A DNA stretch of 64,000 nucleotides from Hymenobacter volaticus. GTDB lineage: Bacteria > Bacteroidota > Bacteroidia > Cytophagales > Hymenobacteraceae. The stretch covers positions 62,001-126,000 of the forward strand of contig NZ_CP095068.1 in assembly GCF_022921055.1 (NCBI RefSeq), given 5' to 3'. Below the pieces are notes generated by a model. The model was not told where the DNA came from, made no database searches, and saw only the letters and a list, made by a program, of their open reading frames with translations. A program made the position numbers and the translations under genes. The stretch's first letter is position 1. Each line of letters starts with the position of its first letter. Positions 9,419 to 18,996 of the stretch are shown here, piece after piece.

Positions 9419-11368
9419 CTATGGCACAAGCTCGATTCGGGCCGCGAAACCCCCGTCCGGTACCATGGTTAAGGTCACGGTTTCGCCGGGCTGAATCGGT
9501 TGGACGACGCGCTTGAAGTCCATGGCCTGCACAGCGGCATTTACGCCGTCCTTCAGCAACGTGAGTTGATAGCGGCTTCCCTTGGTTAGGAAATCGGTGC
9601 GTAAAGTAACCTCGTGCGCTTTGTCGGCGGTCATGCCCCCGATATACCATGTCGAGCCTTTTCGTTTGGCCGTGACAATGTATTCCCCAACGGCAGCTTC
9701 CAAGATGCGCGTCTCGTCCCAGGTCACGGGCACCGACGTGATAAACGAGGTGGTTTCGGGTTCGCGCAGGTAGTTAAAAGGGTTATCGGCGAGCATCTGC
9801 AAGCCACTCGCGAAGACGATGTACATGGCCAATTGGTGCGCCCGCGTTCCGATGCTCATCGTATTCACCCAGTTGGGGCGGTAGTCTTTGGGATGAGCCG
9901 AGCGCATGGCCCCGGGCGTGTAATCCATGGGGCCAACCGCGTTGCGCAAAAACGGGAGAAACAGGTTGTTTTTAGGCGTCGCCAACCCCCCGCCAATATT
10001 CTGCTCCATCCCGATGACTCCTTCGTAGGACAACACGTTCGGGTAGGCTACCTCTAAGCCCGCCGGTTTGAAAGCCCCGTGAAAGTCAACCAGTAAATGG
10101 TGCTTGGCGGCTTCCTTGGCGACGCGGGTGTAGTAGTTTACCATCCACTGGTCACTGCGGTCCATAAAGTCGATCTTCATACCCGCAATGCCCCACTTCT
10201 CTAAGGTCTCGAACACTGTGAAGTTGTTCTCTACGGCCAGCCAAGTAAACCACAAGATAATCTTGACATTCTTGCTTTTGCCGTAGGCAATCAGTTCCTG
10301 CAGATTGATGGTAGGGTTGGGCTCGAAGGGATTGAGCGTTGTTTTGGCCCAACCCTCGTCCATGATGATATAGGGTATGCCAAACTTGGCGGCAAAATCG
10401 ATGTAGTACTTGTACGTGTCTTGGTTGTAGCCGGACTTGAAATCAACGCCGTACACGTAGGCGTTATGCCACCACTCCCAGGTTACCTGCCCGGGCTTAA
10501 TCCATTGGGTGTCCTGTAGTTGATTGGGAGTACTCAATTTGTACACCATCTGGTTGGCAGCTAGTTGCGCATCCTGGTCGGTGACAACGAAAAAACGCCA
10601 CGGAAAAGAGCGTTTTCCGGCTGTTTTGGCGAGGTAGGGTGCTTCGGCCACAATCTCTACGCTACGGTCGCCATCGGGGCCAAACTTCAACGGCGCCTTC
10701 GGGAACGTGGCGCTGACCGTTCTCTCATCGACGGCTTTCACAAACAGGCCAGGATAATCGTAGAGATCTGCTTCCGAGAACAGCACTTTGTACTTTCCGG
10801 TATCGAACAGAACCGGCAGCACGCTCATTTTCTCCCGATTCACCCGCTTCAGCATCTGGCGCTGGTAGAGGATTTCGTAAGACGTCTTGAAGCTGCTCGT
10901 TTCCAGGTAAGACGCTTCCGCAACGTCGGCGAAATGCAGATGCACATCCTCGCTGTTCACTGTCACCGAATCCTGTTTATCGGTGATGAAGCGGTAGGCA
11001 ACCCCATCATTGTAGGCCCTGAACTCGACACTGTAATCGTTTTTGAATTCCAGCTTCAGTTGGTTGTAGGTGTTCGGGACGGTGCTGTTCGTGAGAGGCA
11101 CTACCGGCTTTGAAGAAGTGTTTACCGCTGCAAACGACTTCTTACGGAGCTGTGGCCGCTCTCCCAGCTGTTGGTTCGCTAGGTTGAGTTGCAAGTAAGA
11201 GTCTGTTAGCACCGGGGTGCCGCCCACCGCAACGGAGTAACTTATTTTCCCTTGCAAATCAACCGAGACTTTGATGCGTTTGTCGGGGGACAGCAACGTG
11301 ATGGGCGCACTTAGCAAGCGCGCCGCGATAAACAAGAACCAAGCGGTGAGATAAAATTTCCTTTGCAT
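9419..11368 (-). CDS. GH97 alpha-glycosidase, probably retaining alpha-galactosidase type
   Basis: About 649 residues. Signal peptide MQRKFYLTAWFLFIAARLLS, then an N-terminal beta-super-sandwich, a (beta/alpha)8 barrel and a C-terminal beta domain, as in the SusB/GH97 family. GH97 splits into inverting alpha-glucosidases (SusB) and retaining alpha-galactosidases whose nucleophile is an Asp. Here GMKIDFMDRSDQ supplies Asp400 and SYEGVIGMEQN supplies Glu455. Their 55-residue spacing equals that of Asp415/Glu470 in Bacteroides thetaiotaomicron BT1871, as I recall it, so I favour a retaining enzyme. The ATG at 11368 is chosen over an upstream GTG at 11389 because it begins a clean signal peptide. 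It is the last of three co-directional genes (PHP-like, GH92, GH97), though gaps of 139 nt allow separate promoters. Confidence 0.92.
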   Translation of the reverse strand: MQRKFYLTAWFLFIAARLLSAPITLLSPDKRIKVSVDLQGKISYSVAVGGTPVLTDSYLQLNLANQQLGERPQLRKKSFAAVNTSSKPVVPLTNSTVPNTYNQLKLEFKNDYSVEFRAYNDGVAYRFITDKQDSVTVNSEDVHLHFADVAEASYLETSSFKTSYEILYQRQMLKRVNREKMSVLPVLFDTGKYKVLFSEADLYDYPGLFVKAVDERTVSATFPKAPLKFGPDGDRSVEIVAEAPYLAKTAGKRSFPWRFFVVTDQDAQLAANQMVYKLSTPNQLQDTQWIKPGQVTWEWWHNAYVYGVDFKSGYNQDTYKYYIDFAAKFGIPYIIMDEGWAKTTLNPFEPNPTINLQELIAYGKSKNVKIILWFTWLAVENNFTVFETLEKWGIAGMKIDFMDRSDQWMVNYYTRVAKEAAKHHLLVDFHGAFKPAGLEVAYPNVLSYEGVIGMEQNIGGGLATPKNNLFLPFLRNAVGPMDYTPGAMRSAHPKDYRPNWVNTMSIGTRAHQLAMYIVFASGLQMLADNPFNYLREPETTSFITSVPVTWDETRILEAAVGEYIVTAKRKGSTWYIGGMTADKAHEVTLRTDFLTKGSRYQLTLLKDGVNAAVQAMDFKRVVQPIQPGETVTLTMVPDGGFAARIELVP

Positions 11369-11507
11369 TAGATCAGCTTCGTGAAGCACCTTGGAGTGCG
11401 GAAAAATTAGTAAGTGTAGGTTCTGGCACTACCCATCAGCGCGATGAAGCCATACGGGGTACTCTTGCACTAGCAGGCCGAGTTATGTGAACTGCCACAG
11501 CTTTGGA

Positions 11508-13784
11508 TCACTGTTTCGACAAGGAAAAGGGCTTGTCGTCGAGGGCAGTGCCTCGGTTTACAGCAGGCGTATTACCCATTGTAAAGGCCAGCCTGCCGCC
11601 CTGCATAATATCGTTGTAGGTTAGCCAATTGTGGCTGTAGGGTTTGCCGTTAAGCGAGGCCGACTGAATGTAGACGTTGTCCTTGCTGTTATTTACAGCG
11701 TCGATGCTGAATTTCTTGCCGTCTTCTAACGTGATGGTGATTTTGTTGAATACAGGGCTGCCAATTACGTATTGATCGGTGCCGGGGCATACGCTGTACA
11801 TACCCAGCGCACTCAACACGTACCAAGAGGAGGTTTGTCCTTGGTCTTCATCCCCGGGGTAGCCATCTTCGGTTGAGTTGTATAATTTACTCATCACCTC
11901 TCGTGCGTGCTGCTGCGCTTTCCACGGCTCACCACCATAATTGTACAAGTAAATCATGTGTTGGATAGGTTGGTTGCCATGGGCATACTGCCCCATGTTG
12001 GCCATCACCATTTCCGTCATTTCATGAATCATTCCGCCGTAAGTGCCCACCTTAACTTTGTTGGGCACCGAAAAAACGGAATCCAATTTTTTATTGAAAT
12101 TAGTATCGCCTCCCATTAAATTAATTAGGCCCTGAACGTCATGGAAAACCGACCATTGCCAATGCCAGGCATTTCCTTCGGTAAAGGGCCCGCCCCATTC
12201 AATAGGGTCGAAATTCGGCGTCCATTCTCCATTTAGTTTTCTGCCGCGCATAAAACCTGATGTGGAATCATAGACATTTCTATAATTAAACATCTGCCGG
12301 GCGAATATATTTTTATAGTAAGTATTGCCGATGGAGCTTGCTAGCTGATAAGCGCAAAAATCGTCGTAGGCGTATTCCAACGTTTTGGCAGTTGCTTCCC
12401 CGTATTCCGGATACGGCACGTAGCCCAACTGATAATACTCCTTGAAGCCATGCCGACCATTGGAAGGCCCCCAGGGACCCTTATTTGTTGCTTCGTGCAG
12501 ATAAGCTTTCAGGGCTTCCTCAGGATTGAAAGTTCGTATGCCTTTCGCCCAAGCATCGGCGAGCAAGGATATGGCGTGATTGCCAATCATGCTGCCGCCT
12601 TCACCGGGAAATGACCACGAAGGCAGCCAGCCACACTGCTGCTGGGCGGCAAGCAGGGCTTGCATGTAGCGCCCGTGCATGGTCGGGTACATAATAGCGT
12701 TTAGGGGAAACTGTGCTCTAAACGTATCCCAAAAGCCCGTATCGGTAAACATGTAGCCCTCGTGTACTTTGTTGTCGTAAGGGCTGAAATAGTAAGGCTT
12801 ACCGGCCTTGTCGTATTCATAGAATTGGCGGGAGAAAAGACTGGCGCGGAAAAAGCAGGAGTAGAACGTGGCTTTCTCTTCTTCACTGCTGCCTTCCACG
12901 GCTATTCTGCCTAGGTGCTTATTCCATATTTCGGCGGCGGCAGCTTTGGTGGCGGCGAAGCTTTTAAACTTGCCTAGCTCCGCTTTTAGGGTCACGCCGG
13001 CTTGCTCTTGGCTGATGTAGGAAGATGCTACTTTCGCTTGCACGGTTTCGCCTTCCCGGAATTCCAGATACACGCCTATTCCTTCCCCGGCGCCCTCCGA
13101 TTTGCCTTGCTGCACAGTATTCTTGCGATTTTCCCAAGTGCCGTAGCTTTTAAACGGCTTATCAAAAACAACTTCTAAGTAACTCTTAATTAAATCACCC
13201 TTGTTGTTTTTATTGTTGCTGACATAGCCCGTTATTTTTCTTTCCGCGGGCCATATTTTAAGCGCACTAATTCCAGTATATCCATCTAAAACTAAATAGC
13301 TGGAAGCTTTTTCGGGGAAAGTAAAGCGCAAGTGCGCGCCTCGTTCAGTTGGCGCAATTTCAGTTATTATGTTATTGTCTAATTCGACTTTATAGTAATG
13401 CGGCTTTGCAATTTCATTGGCGTGATTGAAGCCAGTGGCCCGTTCGTCTTCATTTACTACGAGCTTACCCGTAACCGGCATAAAAGAAAATACGCAATAG
13501 TCCGTCGTCCACGAGCTGCACTGGTGCGCCTGCTGAAAACCTCGAATGGTTTTTTCTACATATTGGTATTTCCAGCCGTCTCCGTTCTTGCCCGTTTGCG
13601 GCGTCCAGGTGTGCATGCCAAACGGCAAGGCCGTAGTCGGATACGTATTGCCTCTGGTTAGCTTGAAGCTGGAATTAGTACCCTGGAGCGTGTTGACGTA
13701 CTCTACCAGGCCTTTTTCTTTCGCCGCCAAGGCTACATTCACAATGTGCAGTAACCAGCATAAAGACAGGATTCTCTTTGTCAT
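11508..13784 (-). CDS. GH92 alpha-mannosidase, secreted
   Basis: About 758 residues. Signal peptide MTKRILSLCWLLHIVNVALA, then an N-terminal beta-sandwich (LVEYVNTLQGTNS, NTYPTTALPFGMHTWTPQ) and an (alpha/alpha)6 barrel. Catalytic motifs of the calcium-dependent inverting GH92 family are present: Glu588 in IHEMTEM (general acid) and Asp645/Asp647 in PGDEDQGQTSSWYV (base region), plus the GMYSVCPGTDQYVIGSP ending. GH92 enzymes cut alpha-linked mannose, usually alpha-1,2, from N-glycans or yeast mannan; linkage is not deducible here. The ATG at 13784 begins the signal peptide; the longer frame to 13892 adds 36 non-typical residues. AT-rich stretches inside (about 12050-12350, 13150-13400) suggest slightly different codon use from its neighbours. 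Confidence 0.93.
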   Translation of the reverse strand: MTKRILSLCWLLHIVNVALAAKEKGLVEYVNTLQGTNSSFKLTRGNTYPTTALPFGMHTWTPQTGKNGDGWKYQYVEKTIRGFQQAHQCSSWTTDYCVFSFMPVTGKLVVNEDERATGFNHANEIAKPHYYKVELDNNIITEIAPTERGAHLRFTFPEKASSYLVLDGYTGISALKIWPAERKITGYVSNNKNNKGDLIKSYLEVVFDKPFKSYGTWENRKNTVQQGKSEGAGEGIGVYLEFREGETVQAKVASSYISQEQAGVTLKAELGKFKSFAATKAAAAEIWNKHLGRIAVEGSSEEEKATFYSCFFRASLFSRQFYEYDKAGKPYYFSPYDNKVHEGYMFTDTGFWDTFRAQFPLNAIMYPTMHGRYMQALLAAQQQCGWLPSWSFPGEGGSMIGNHAISLLADAWAKGIRTFNPEEALKAYLHEATNKGPWGPSNGRHGFKEYYQLGYVPYPEYGEATAKTLEYAYDDFCAYQLASSIGNTYYKNIFARQMFNYRNVYDSTSGFMRGRKLNGEWTPNFDPIEWGGPFTEGNAWHWQWSVFHDVQGLINLMGGDTNFNKKLDSVFSVPNKVKVGTYGGMIHEMTEMVMANMGQYAHGNQPIQHMIYLYNYGGEPWKAQQHAREVMSKLYNSTEDGYPGDEDQGQTSSWYVLSALGMYSVCPGTDQYVIGSPVFNKITITLEDGKKFSIDAVNNSKDNVYIQSASLNGKPYSHNWLTYNDIMQGGRLAFTMGNTPAVNRGTALDDKPFSLSKQ

Positions 13785-13923
13785 ACCGTAAGGGATTGTG
13801 AATCGGAGTTTTGGCTTCTGCCAGATGCGCGTTTCCTTTCTATAAGGGGTATCTGGTTGCCACATCCAGCTGGTATGCGCCGCCGCCGGCACAATCTAGC
13901 AAAAACGTTTTAGCATACCAACC

Positions 13924-16008
13924 TTATTTACTTAGATAAATCGTTTGCGTAAAGGCGCCGTTGGCGGCTACGTCCCAGGCTTCCAAGCGCACCCATTTCC
14001 GGTTGGCGAGGTTGGCAGGAATCCGGAAGGTTTGCTGGCCGAACGAAGTGGTGTTGTTCAGCTCTACCCGTTGGCGATACACCTGTTGGCCGTCGCCCGA
14101 AATGATTTCCGCGAAAGCCATCGGGAAAGTCCAGCGCAAATCGAAGGCGACATCGGCCTTGGCTGGGTTTGGTAAAGTGGCGGTTTCGCCCGTGCTTTTG
14201 CCGTTAACCGTGAACGAGGGAATCAGCACTTCCCCAGTTGAAGAGAAAAATTTGCCTTGCTGCATGGCGTCCACCACGGGCTGCCAGCCGTCGGTGAATT
14301 TCGGCAGAGTGGGCAGCTGAAGGTAGTTTACGTTCAGATGAGCGTACATCTCGTTTTCGGGAGTGACAGTGAACAGGTCGGCTTCCGAAATCATCGTCTT
14401 TTTCAAACCCCAGTTGTTCAGGTCGTCCAGCAAATCCAGCGCTCTTTTGCCGAGGCGCGGCTGCGACAAGTCGGCTGGAATAGGTTTCCAAGCCGCGCCC
14501 ATGAATCTATCGGATTGAAAAAAAGCTTCGTCTCGGTACTTGTCTGGGAAGCCTACCGAACCTTTGGTGCGGGGGTGGGCCGTCCATGCCAAGCCTTTTT
14601 CAGCTTGGAGCAAGGCCAGCATGTCGTTTTTGTCGCCCACGTGGTAGACTTTGCCATACTTGGCATCGTTGTGCACGAAAGGTACTTCGGGGGCGCGGGC
14701 CATCACCCAGTACACAGGCTTGGAAAAAAGCTCCAACCAGTGCCCGCCCAGAAATTCGTTGGGCTCTTCGCCCGGCAGCAGCAAAAAGCGCTCGTCCGAT
14801 GCGTTGCGGCACAACTCAAACAGCGCGTCCAGTTCTTTGAGGCGTTGCTCGTCGGGCCCTTTTGGGTGCGCCGTGTAATGAAATTCCCCGAGGTGCACGA
14901 TGTCGAGGCCAAGACTGCGAAACACCCGCACGAATTCTGGGACGCCGGTTTCTTTCTTGCCGGCCAGTAACACCTTCATCACGTACTCGTTGTGGAAGTG
15001 GCTAGCCATGGTCTTGTAGCCCGGCAGTTGCGCGTAGGTGTCTTGATGAGTGTACTGCTTGACGCTTTCTAGTAGTGGTCCGGCGGGCCCTTGCCCTAGC
15101 AGGCAGTAGAAATTGAGTCGTTGGGCCGTGTTGGGCGGGGCGTTGAACCACGGCACATAGCGCCGGTCGCCGTACAGATCTTGGCGGATGCCTAAGCCGT
15201 AGCCTGGCACCAGGCGGCAATAGTTGTTGCCAAACCAAGTGAACTTAAGGTTAAACGCTTCGTCCAGCGGGTAGAAGTACTGGTGGGGTGCCGGAAAAAT
15301 AGCCAAGCTGCCGCCGGTGGTTTCGCCTACCAGCGTCCGGTACTTCACCGCTAGGTTGCGGCTGGTATCGGCGGCGCCAACGGTCGCGCTCTGCAAGCTG
15401 TTATCGGTGGCGGCCCAGGCAACTTTGCTCCATACTGGCTTACTGCTGACCAGCCCAGCATCGTAAACAATGGCCGTCGAATCCACGGTGGTGGTCATTA
15501 CTGCGGCCACGTTGAACAAGGGGCTGCCGTGGTAGAAAGTCACCTCCAGGCTACCACTAAAATTGGGCGCTTCAAGTTTGCCAATCCGCACGATGGTTCG
15601 GGCCCCCTGGCTGCTGACGGCGGCGTGGCGCTTGCTCATCTTCACCCGATGTGACTGGAAGGGCTTATTGGGTACTTTGTCGAAGAAGATGTTCCAGCCG
15701 TTCTGCGAGCGTAAGTCGCGCTTGCCAACACTTAGCACAAATTCCGGCTGCAAGCCCGTCGCCACCACTTGATATTTGCCGCCCTTGCTGACTTGCAGGC
15801 TGGTGAACAGCGGGCCGTTCGGCGCCAGATTGAAAATCATTTTGCCTTGGTCTGCTTTTCCCACGGGCCAGTTTACTTCCAGCGCGTCGCCCTTTATCCG
15901 CATCGTAGCCCCACTTTTCTTATCGAAGGCTTTGGCATCCACTGTTACTTGGCAGGGAGCTGCAAAGCCGCAAATGAGCAAGAAGAGAAAAAGAAAACTG
16001 CTTTTCAT
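13924..16008 (-). CDS. Large secreted PHP-like protein of unknown function beside glycosidases
   Basis: 694 residues with a signal peptide (MKSSFLFLFLLICGFAAP, cleavage near CQ). The first half is beta-rich, like a carbohydrate-binding or GH-associated sandwich. The second half has histidine/acid motifs spaced like a PHP/metal-dependent hydrolase: SHFHNEYVMK, VHLGEFHYTAHP, LLPGEEPNEFLGGHW and WTAHPRTKGSVG. A C-terminal Ig-like part contains IISGDGQQVYRQRVELN. I do not recognise a named family for the whole protein. Its place directly upstream of GH92 and GH97 on the same strand suggests a role in using the same extracellular glycan, perhaps as a metallohydrolase. ATG at 16008 fits the signal peptide. 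Confidence 0.75.
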   Translation of the reverse strand: MKSSFLFLFLLICGFAAPCQVTVDAKAFDKKSGATMRIKGDALEVNWPVGKADQGKMIFNLAPNGPLFTSLQVSKGGKYQVVATGLQPEFVLSVGKRDLRSQNGWNIFFDKVPNKPFQSHRVKMSKRHAAVSSQGARTIVRIGKLEAPNFSGSLEVTFYHGSPLFNVAAVMTTTVDSTAIVYDAGLVSSKPVWSKVAWAATDNSLQSATVGAADTSRNLAVKYRTLVGETTGGSLAIFPAPHQYFYPLDEAFNLKFTWFGNNYCRLVPGYGLGIRQDLYGDRRYVPWFNAPPNTAQRLNFYCLLGQGPAGPLLESVKQYTHQDTYAQLPGYKTMASHFHNEYVMKVLLAGKKETGVPEFVRVFRSLGLDIVHLGEFHYTAHPKGPDEQRLKELDALFELCRNASDERFLLLPGEEPNEFLGGHWLELFSKPVYWVMARAPEVPFVHNDAKYGKVYHVGDKNDMLALLQAEKGLAWTAHPRTKGSVGFPDKYRDEAFFQSDRFMGAAWKPIPADLSQPRLGKRALDLLDDLNNWGLKKTMISEADLFTVTPENEMYAHLNVNYLQLPTLPKFTDGWQPVVDAMQQGKFFSSTGEVLIPSFTVNGKSTGETATLPNPAKADVAFDLRWTFPMAFAEIISGDGQQVYRQRVELNNTTSFGQQTFRIPANLANRKWVRLEAWDVAANGAFTQTIYLSK

Positions 16009-16509
16009 ATCCTAGAGAAGGTAGAGGTGAAAGCCCGGCCCAGCTGCCGGTCAGGTGGTCGAAGTTCTAATTCAGTGAGGGAAGATGTAGGCAGCTTGGT
16101 TTTTGGTGGTGCAAGTGCGCAATATGCTTTTGAATCTCTCTAAGAGAGGAGACACTCCTGGCATTGAGGGGCTGATAAAGTCGGGGCCTCGTATCACTCG
16201 GGCCTGACCATAAATTTTCCCGGATAAGATAGTGCTATAACTCGGTACTACTGTGGTGAAGTAGTTGCCGCTGTGCCACTCCTGTAAGTTTGTGTTGCCG
16301 CACTGCTCCACCAAGAGCCACAACTACCAGGCAAGAGAGATTCGCGTAACGGCAGTAAAATAATGCAAGCCACAGCCTATTCCACCAAAGGCCGGATAGT
16401 TAAAATCTTCGTCTTGCTTGCTTGCAGTAGAGGTTGGCGAGGGTAGAGGACCCCTATCAGGCAGCCGGCAAAGTAGCGAAGCTCCTCTGAAAAGCTGTAA
16501 TTTCAGGGC
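16009..16509. other. Divergent intergenic region
   Basis: 501 bases between the starts of the PHP-like gene (minus) and an AraC-family gene (plus). Short open frames on the minus strand (16072-16323 and 16324-16548) overlap the AraC start and show no protein signature, so I leave them out. It must carry both promoters; no clear TAnnTTTG box with good spacing was identified. Confidence 0.4.
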
Positions 16510-17400
16510 ATGTATACGCTTAACAGCCAGCAGCCCGTACCGATACATCCGTTCGAGCGGGACGAAGTAACCGGGAGCAAATTATTTACCATCCTGCGCT
16601 CGGAAGGTGAGTTGCCCTACGAGGAGGATTTACTTATACCGCACCGCAAGGCGTACTACCTGCTGGTTTTTGTGAAGCATAACCGCGGCCGCCATTGGGT
16701 GGATATGACCCCCTACGAGCGCAAAGACAATACGCTGTATTTCACGGCTCCGCACCAAATTCTGGTCAAGGAGGCGGCCACGCCCTTTTGGGGCACGCGC
16801 CTCACCTTTACCGACGAGTTTCTGGCCTTGCAGCAAAACGCGTCCATCCGGGAGCTTCCGCTCATCCAGAATCCTCAGAACGGGCACGAGTTGCTGCTCA
16901 CAGCGGCGGATGGCGCTTTTGTGGAAGAAATGCTGGCCAAAATCGAGACCGAGCACAACCGTCCTGGCGAGTGGCAGCATCGAATGCTCACTGCTTACCT
17001 AACGGTGTTGTTCACATACTTGAGCCGGCTGTACACCGAGCAGTTTACGGGCGCCGAGCCGTCGGCCGACAAGCTGTTGCTGAAAACCTACCAAGCCAAG
17101 ATCGAGGAATGCTTCCGCGAGTTGCACGAGGTGGGCGCGTACGCGTCGCAACTCCACATTTCAGCGGGCCATTTAAGCGAGGTGGTGAAGGCCCAAAGTG
17201 GCAAGCCCGCTATTAAACACATTCATGAACGGCTCGTGCTCGAAGCCCGGCGCCTGCTTTTTTACACCTCTTCTTCGCTCAAGGAAATTGCCTTCGACCT
17301 AGGGTTTGCGGACGCATCCTACTTCAACCGCTTCTTCAAGCGCGAAACCGGCGTCACCCCGGCCGAGTACCGTATTGCCATCCGCAAAATGTACCAGTAA
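16510..17400 (+). CDS. AraC-family transcriptional regulator
   Basis: 296 residues. An N-terminal cupin-like sensing domain (about 1-180: LLIPHRKAYYLLVFVKHNRG, TPFWGTRLTFTDEFL) precedes two helix-turn-helix motifs (about 195-296). These include YASQLHISAGHLSEVVKAQSGKPA and the second signature SSSLKEIAFDLGFADASYFNRFFKRETGVTPAEYR. Cytosolic DNA-binding activator. It stands 84 nt upstream of an SDR oxidoreductase on the same strand, a common pairing in which the regulator controls the reductase. The ligand is unknown. Confidence 0.92.
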   Translation: MYTLNSQQPVPIHPFERDEVTGSKLFTILRSEGELPYEEDLLIPHRKAYYLLVFVKHNRGRHWVDMTPYERKDNTLYFTAPHQILVKEAATPFWGTRLTFTDEFLALQQNASIRELPLIQNPQNGHELLLTAADGAFVEEMLAKIETEHNRPGEWQHRMLTAYLTVLFTYLSRLYTEQFTGAEPSADKLLLKTYQAKIEECFRELHEVGAYASQLHISAGHLSEVVKAQSGKPAIKHIHERLVLEARRLLFYTSSSLKEIAFDLGFADASYFNRFFKRETGVTPAEYRIAIRKMYQ

Positions 17401-17439
17401 TACCGCAGAATGGGTGTCAACCACGCCGAGTAGGCCCGG

Positions 17440-17447
17440 TAGTTTTG
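17440..17447 (+). promoter_or_regulatory. -7 promoter box of the SDR gene
   Basis: TAGTTTTG matches the Bacteroidota primary-sigma -7 consensus TAnnTTTG and lies 38 nt before the SDR start codon. It lacks the AATCCG direct repeat found with the same box at 36-50 kb, so it is an ordinary promoter for comparison. Confidence 0.6.
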
Positions 17448-17484
17448 TGCTGTTAATTAACTATCCAATTGACCAGCACTGAAT

Positions 17485-18222
17485 ATGAAAACCGCACTCA
17501 TCACCGGCGCCAACAAAAGCATTGGCTTTGAAACGGCCCGGCAGTTACTCCAGCACGGCTACTATGTGTACTTAGGCAGCCGCGATTTGCAAAAAGGCCA
17601 ACAGGCAGTTGACCAATTAAAGGCGGAAGGCTTTCCGCAAGTGGAACCCATCCAAATTGACGTAGTCGATAGCAACTCCATTGCCGCTGCCCGGCAGGCG
17701 CTAGGCGAAAAAATCAACGTTCTGGACGTGCTTGTCAACAATGCGGGCATTCTCGGAGACGCGTCGCAACCGGCGCTTACCAGCAGCATCGGCATGATTA
17801 AAGAGGTGTTTAAAACCAACGTGTTCGGCGTGATTGAAGTGACACAGGCCTTTATCGACTTGCTGCAACAGTCGGCTGCGCCCCGGATTGTAAACGTGAC
17901 ATCGGGACTGGGCTCGTTGACTCTGCACAACGACCCTTCCTGGAAGTATTACCCGGTGAAGGGCGCCGCCTACCAGCCCTCCAAAGCAGCCCTCAACGCC
18001 TACACGATTATGCTGGCATACGAACTGCGCGATACCCAGTTCAAGGTAAACGCCGTGGACCCCGGCTATACTGCCACCGACTTCAATCACCACAGTGGGC
18101 CCGGTAGTGTGTCCGATGCCGCGGCTCGCGTTGTAAAAGCCGCCCTGTTAGGCCCAGATGGCCCAACAAGCCAATTTTTCAGTGATGATAACGCGCCAGA
18201 AACCGGCATTAGTCCCTGGTAA
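17485..18222 (+). CDS. SDR family NAD(P)-dependent oxidoreductase
   Basis: 245 residues, a normal length for a classical short-chain dehydrogenase/reductase. The Rossmann glycine motif is TGANKSIG near the N-terminus, NNAG stabilises the central sheet, and the catalytic Ser (VTSGLG) and Tyr-x-x-x-Lys (YQPSK) are present. PGYTATDFN is the usual loop after the active site. It probably reduces a carbonyl compound in the cytosol; the substrate is not predictable. Its own -7 box lies at 17440. A HxlR-type regulator gene converges on it, and a long hairpin separates the two. Confidence 0.92.
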   Translation: MKTALITGANKSIGFETARQLLQHGYYVYLGSRDLQKGQQAVDQLKAEGFPQVEPIQIDVVDSNSIAAARQALGEKINVLDVLVNNAGILGDASQPALTSSIGMIKEVFKTNVFGVIEVTQAFIDLLQQSAAPRIVNVTSGLGSLTLHNDPSWKYYPVKGAAYQPSKAALNAYTIMLAYELRDTQFKVNAVDPGYTATDFNHHSGPGSVSDAAARVVKAALLGPDGPTSQFFSDDNAPETGISPW

Positions 18223-18287
18223 CAGCGTGAGCTGCCTAGCTGCCTCATACAAATAGCCACCTGGTAAGTGGGTATTAGCCCCAAATG

Positions 18288-18350
18288 GCACAAAAGCGGG
18301 CCGGAAGAAAAAGCATTGCACTGTGCTTTTCTTCCGGCCCGCTTTTGTGC
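18288..18350. terminator. 24-bp perfect hairpin between convergent SDR and HxlR genes
   Basis: Arms 18288-18311 and 18327-18350 pair perfectly over 24 bp, and three more pairs form inside past one bulged A. The arms begin GCACAAAAGCGGGCCGGAAG and contain A and T runs on either side, so they can end transcription in both directions. Confidence 0.8.
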
Positions 18351-18449
18351 TGTAAATGAGTTTAGTAGTCGCTGCCTTGCGACATCACGGTTCTTAGAAT
18401 CGGAAAAAGGGAGTAGGCAAAACGGGCTATACTGTCTTGTCAATCAGTG

Positions 18450-18782
18450 TTAAGACCGACCCTGCATGTATGTATTGCCGAAGGCCACCACGCTGTCCAG
18501 CACCGGCAGGGCCTGCTGGCCGTTGGCCGTCAGCGAATACTCCACGCGGGGCGGAATTTCCGGGTAAACACGTTTGTCGACCAGTCCAGAAGCAACCAGA
18601 TCCTTCAACTCTTGAATAAGCATTTTCTCGCTGATGTCCGGTAGCAACCGCTTCAACTCACCGTAGCGCTTTCGGCCGCTGCCTAGGTTTTGCAGCAACA
18701 ACATTTTCCACTTACTACCAATTAGGTTCATGGCCTTGCGCACAGGGCAAGTCGACATATCACCGGCTGGTTGCCCCAGCAC
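18450..18782 (-). CDS. HxlR-family winged-helix transcriptional regulator
   Basis: 110 residues. The family signature is clear: CPVRKAMNLIGSKWKMLLLQ, then RYGELKRLLPDISEKMLIQELKDL (recognition region) and RRVYPEIPPRVEYSLT-like wing (VYPEIPPRVEYSLTANGQ). Many HxlR proteins sense quinones or other electrophiles through the conserved N-terminal Cys, present here at CPVRK. It is divergent from the alpha/beta hydrolase at 18997 and converges on the SDR gene, so either may be its target. Confidence 0.93.
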   Translation of the reverse strand: MLGQPAGDMSTCPVRKAMNLIGSKWKMLLLQNLGSGRKRYGELKRLLPDISEKMLIQELKDLVASGLVDKRVYPEIPPRVEYSLTANGQQALPVLDSVVAFGNTYMQGRS

Positions 18783-18852
18783 GGGCGGAGGGAATTATTT
18801 TCTTCGACACTCATATTTTTTAAGTCTGAAAGTCAGTGATTCTAACGCAAGA

Positions 18853-18914
18853 GTAGGTATCCTACCGTCAGGTAAGTACTTGCCAAAAGTACAGTGGCCT
18901 CTCACTTTTGGCAA
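18853..18914. promoter_or_regulatory. Cluster of inverted repeats between HxlR and hydrolase genes
   Basis: Three dyads lie in this divergent space: GTAGG-TAT-CCTAC (18853-18865), AAGTACTT (about 18875-18882), and an 11-bp pair TTGCCAAAAGT (18880-18890) with its complement at 18904-18914. HxlR-type repressors bind short palindromes in such places, so these are candidate operators. The last pair could also be a structure in the hydrolase leader. Confidence 0.4.
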
Positions 18915-18996
18915 CTAGATAGTTGAGATTTCCGGGCCAGTATTCCAGTGCTGGTAGGTAGTGTGCCTATTCCCGCTGCATCTATCCCCATTTACT

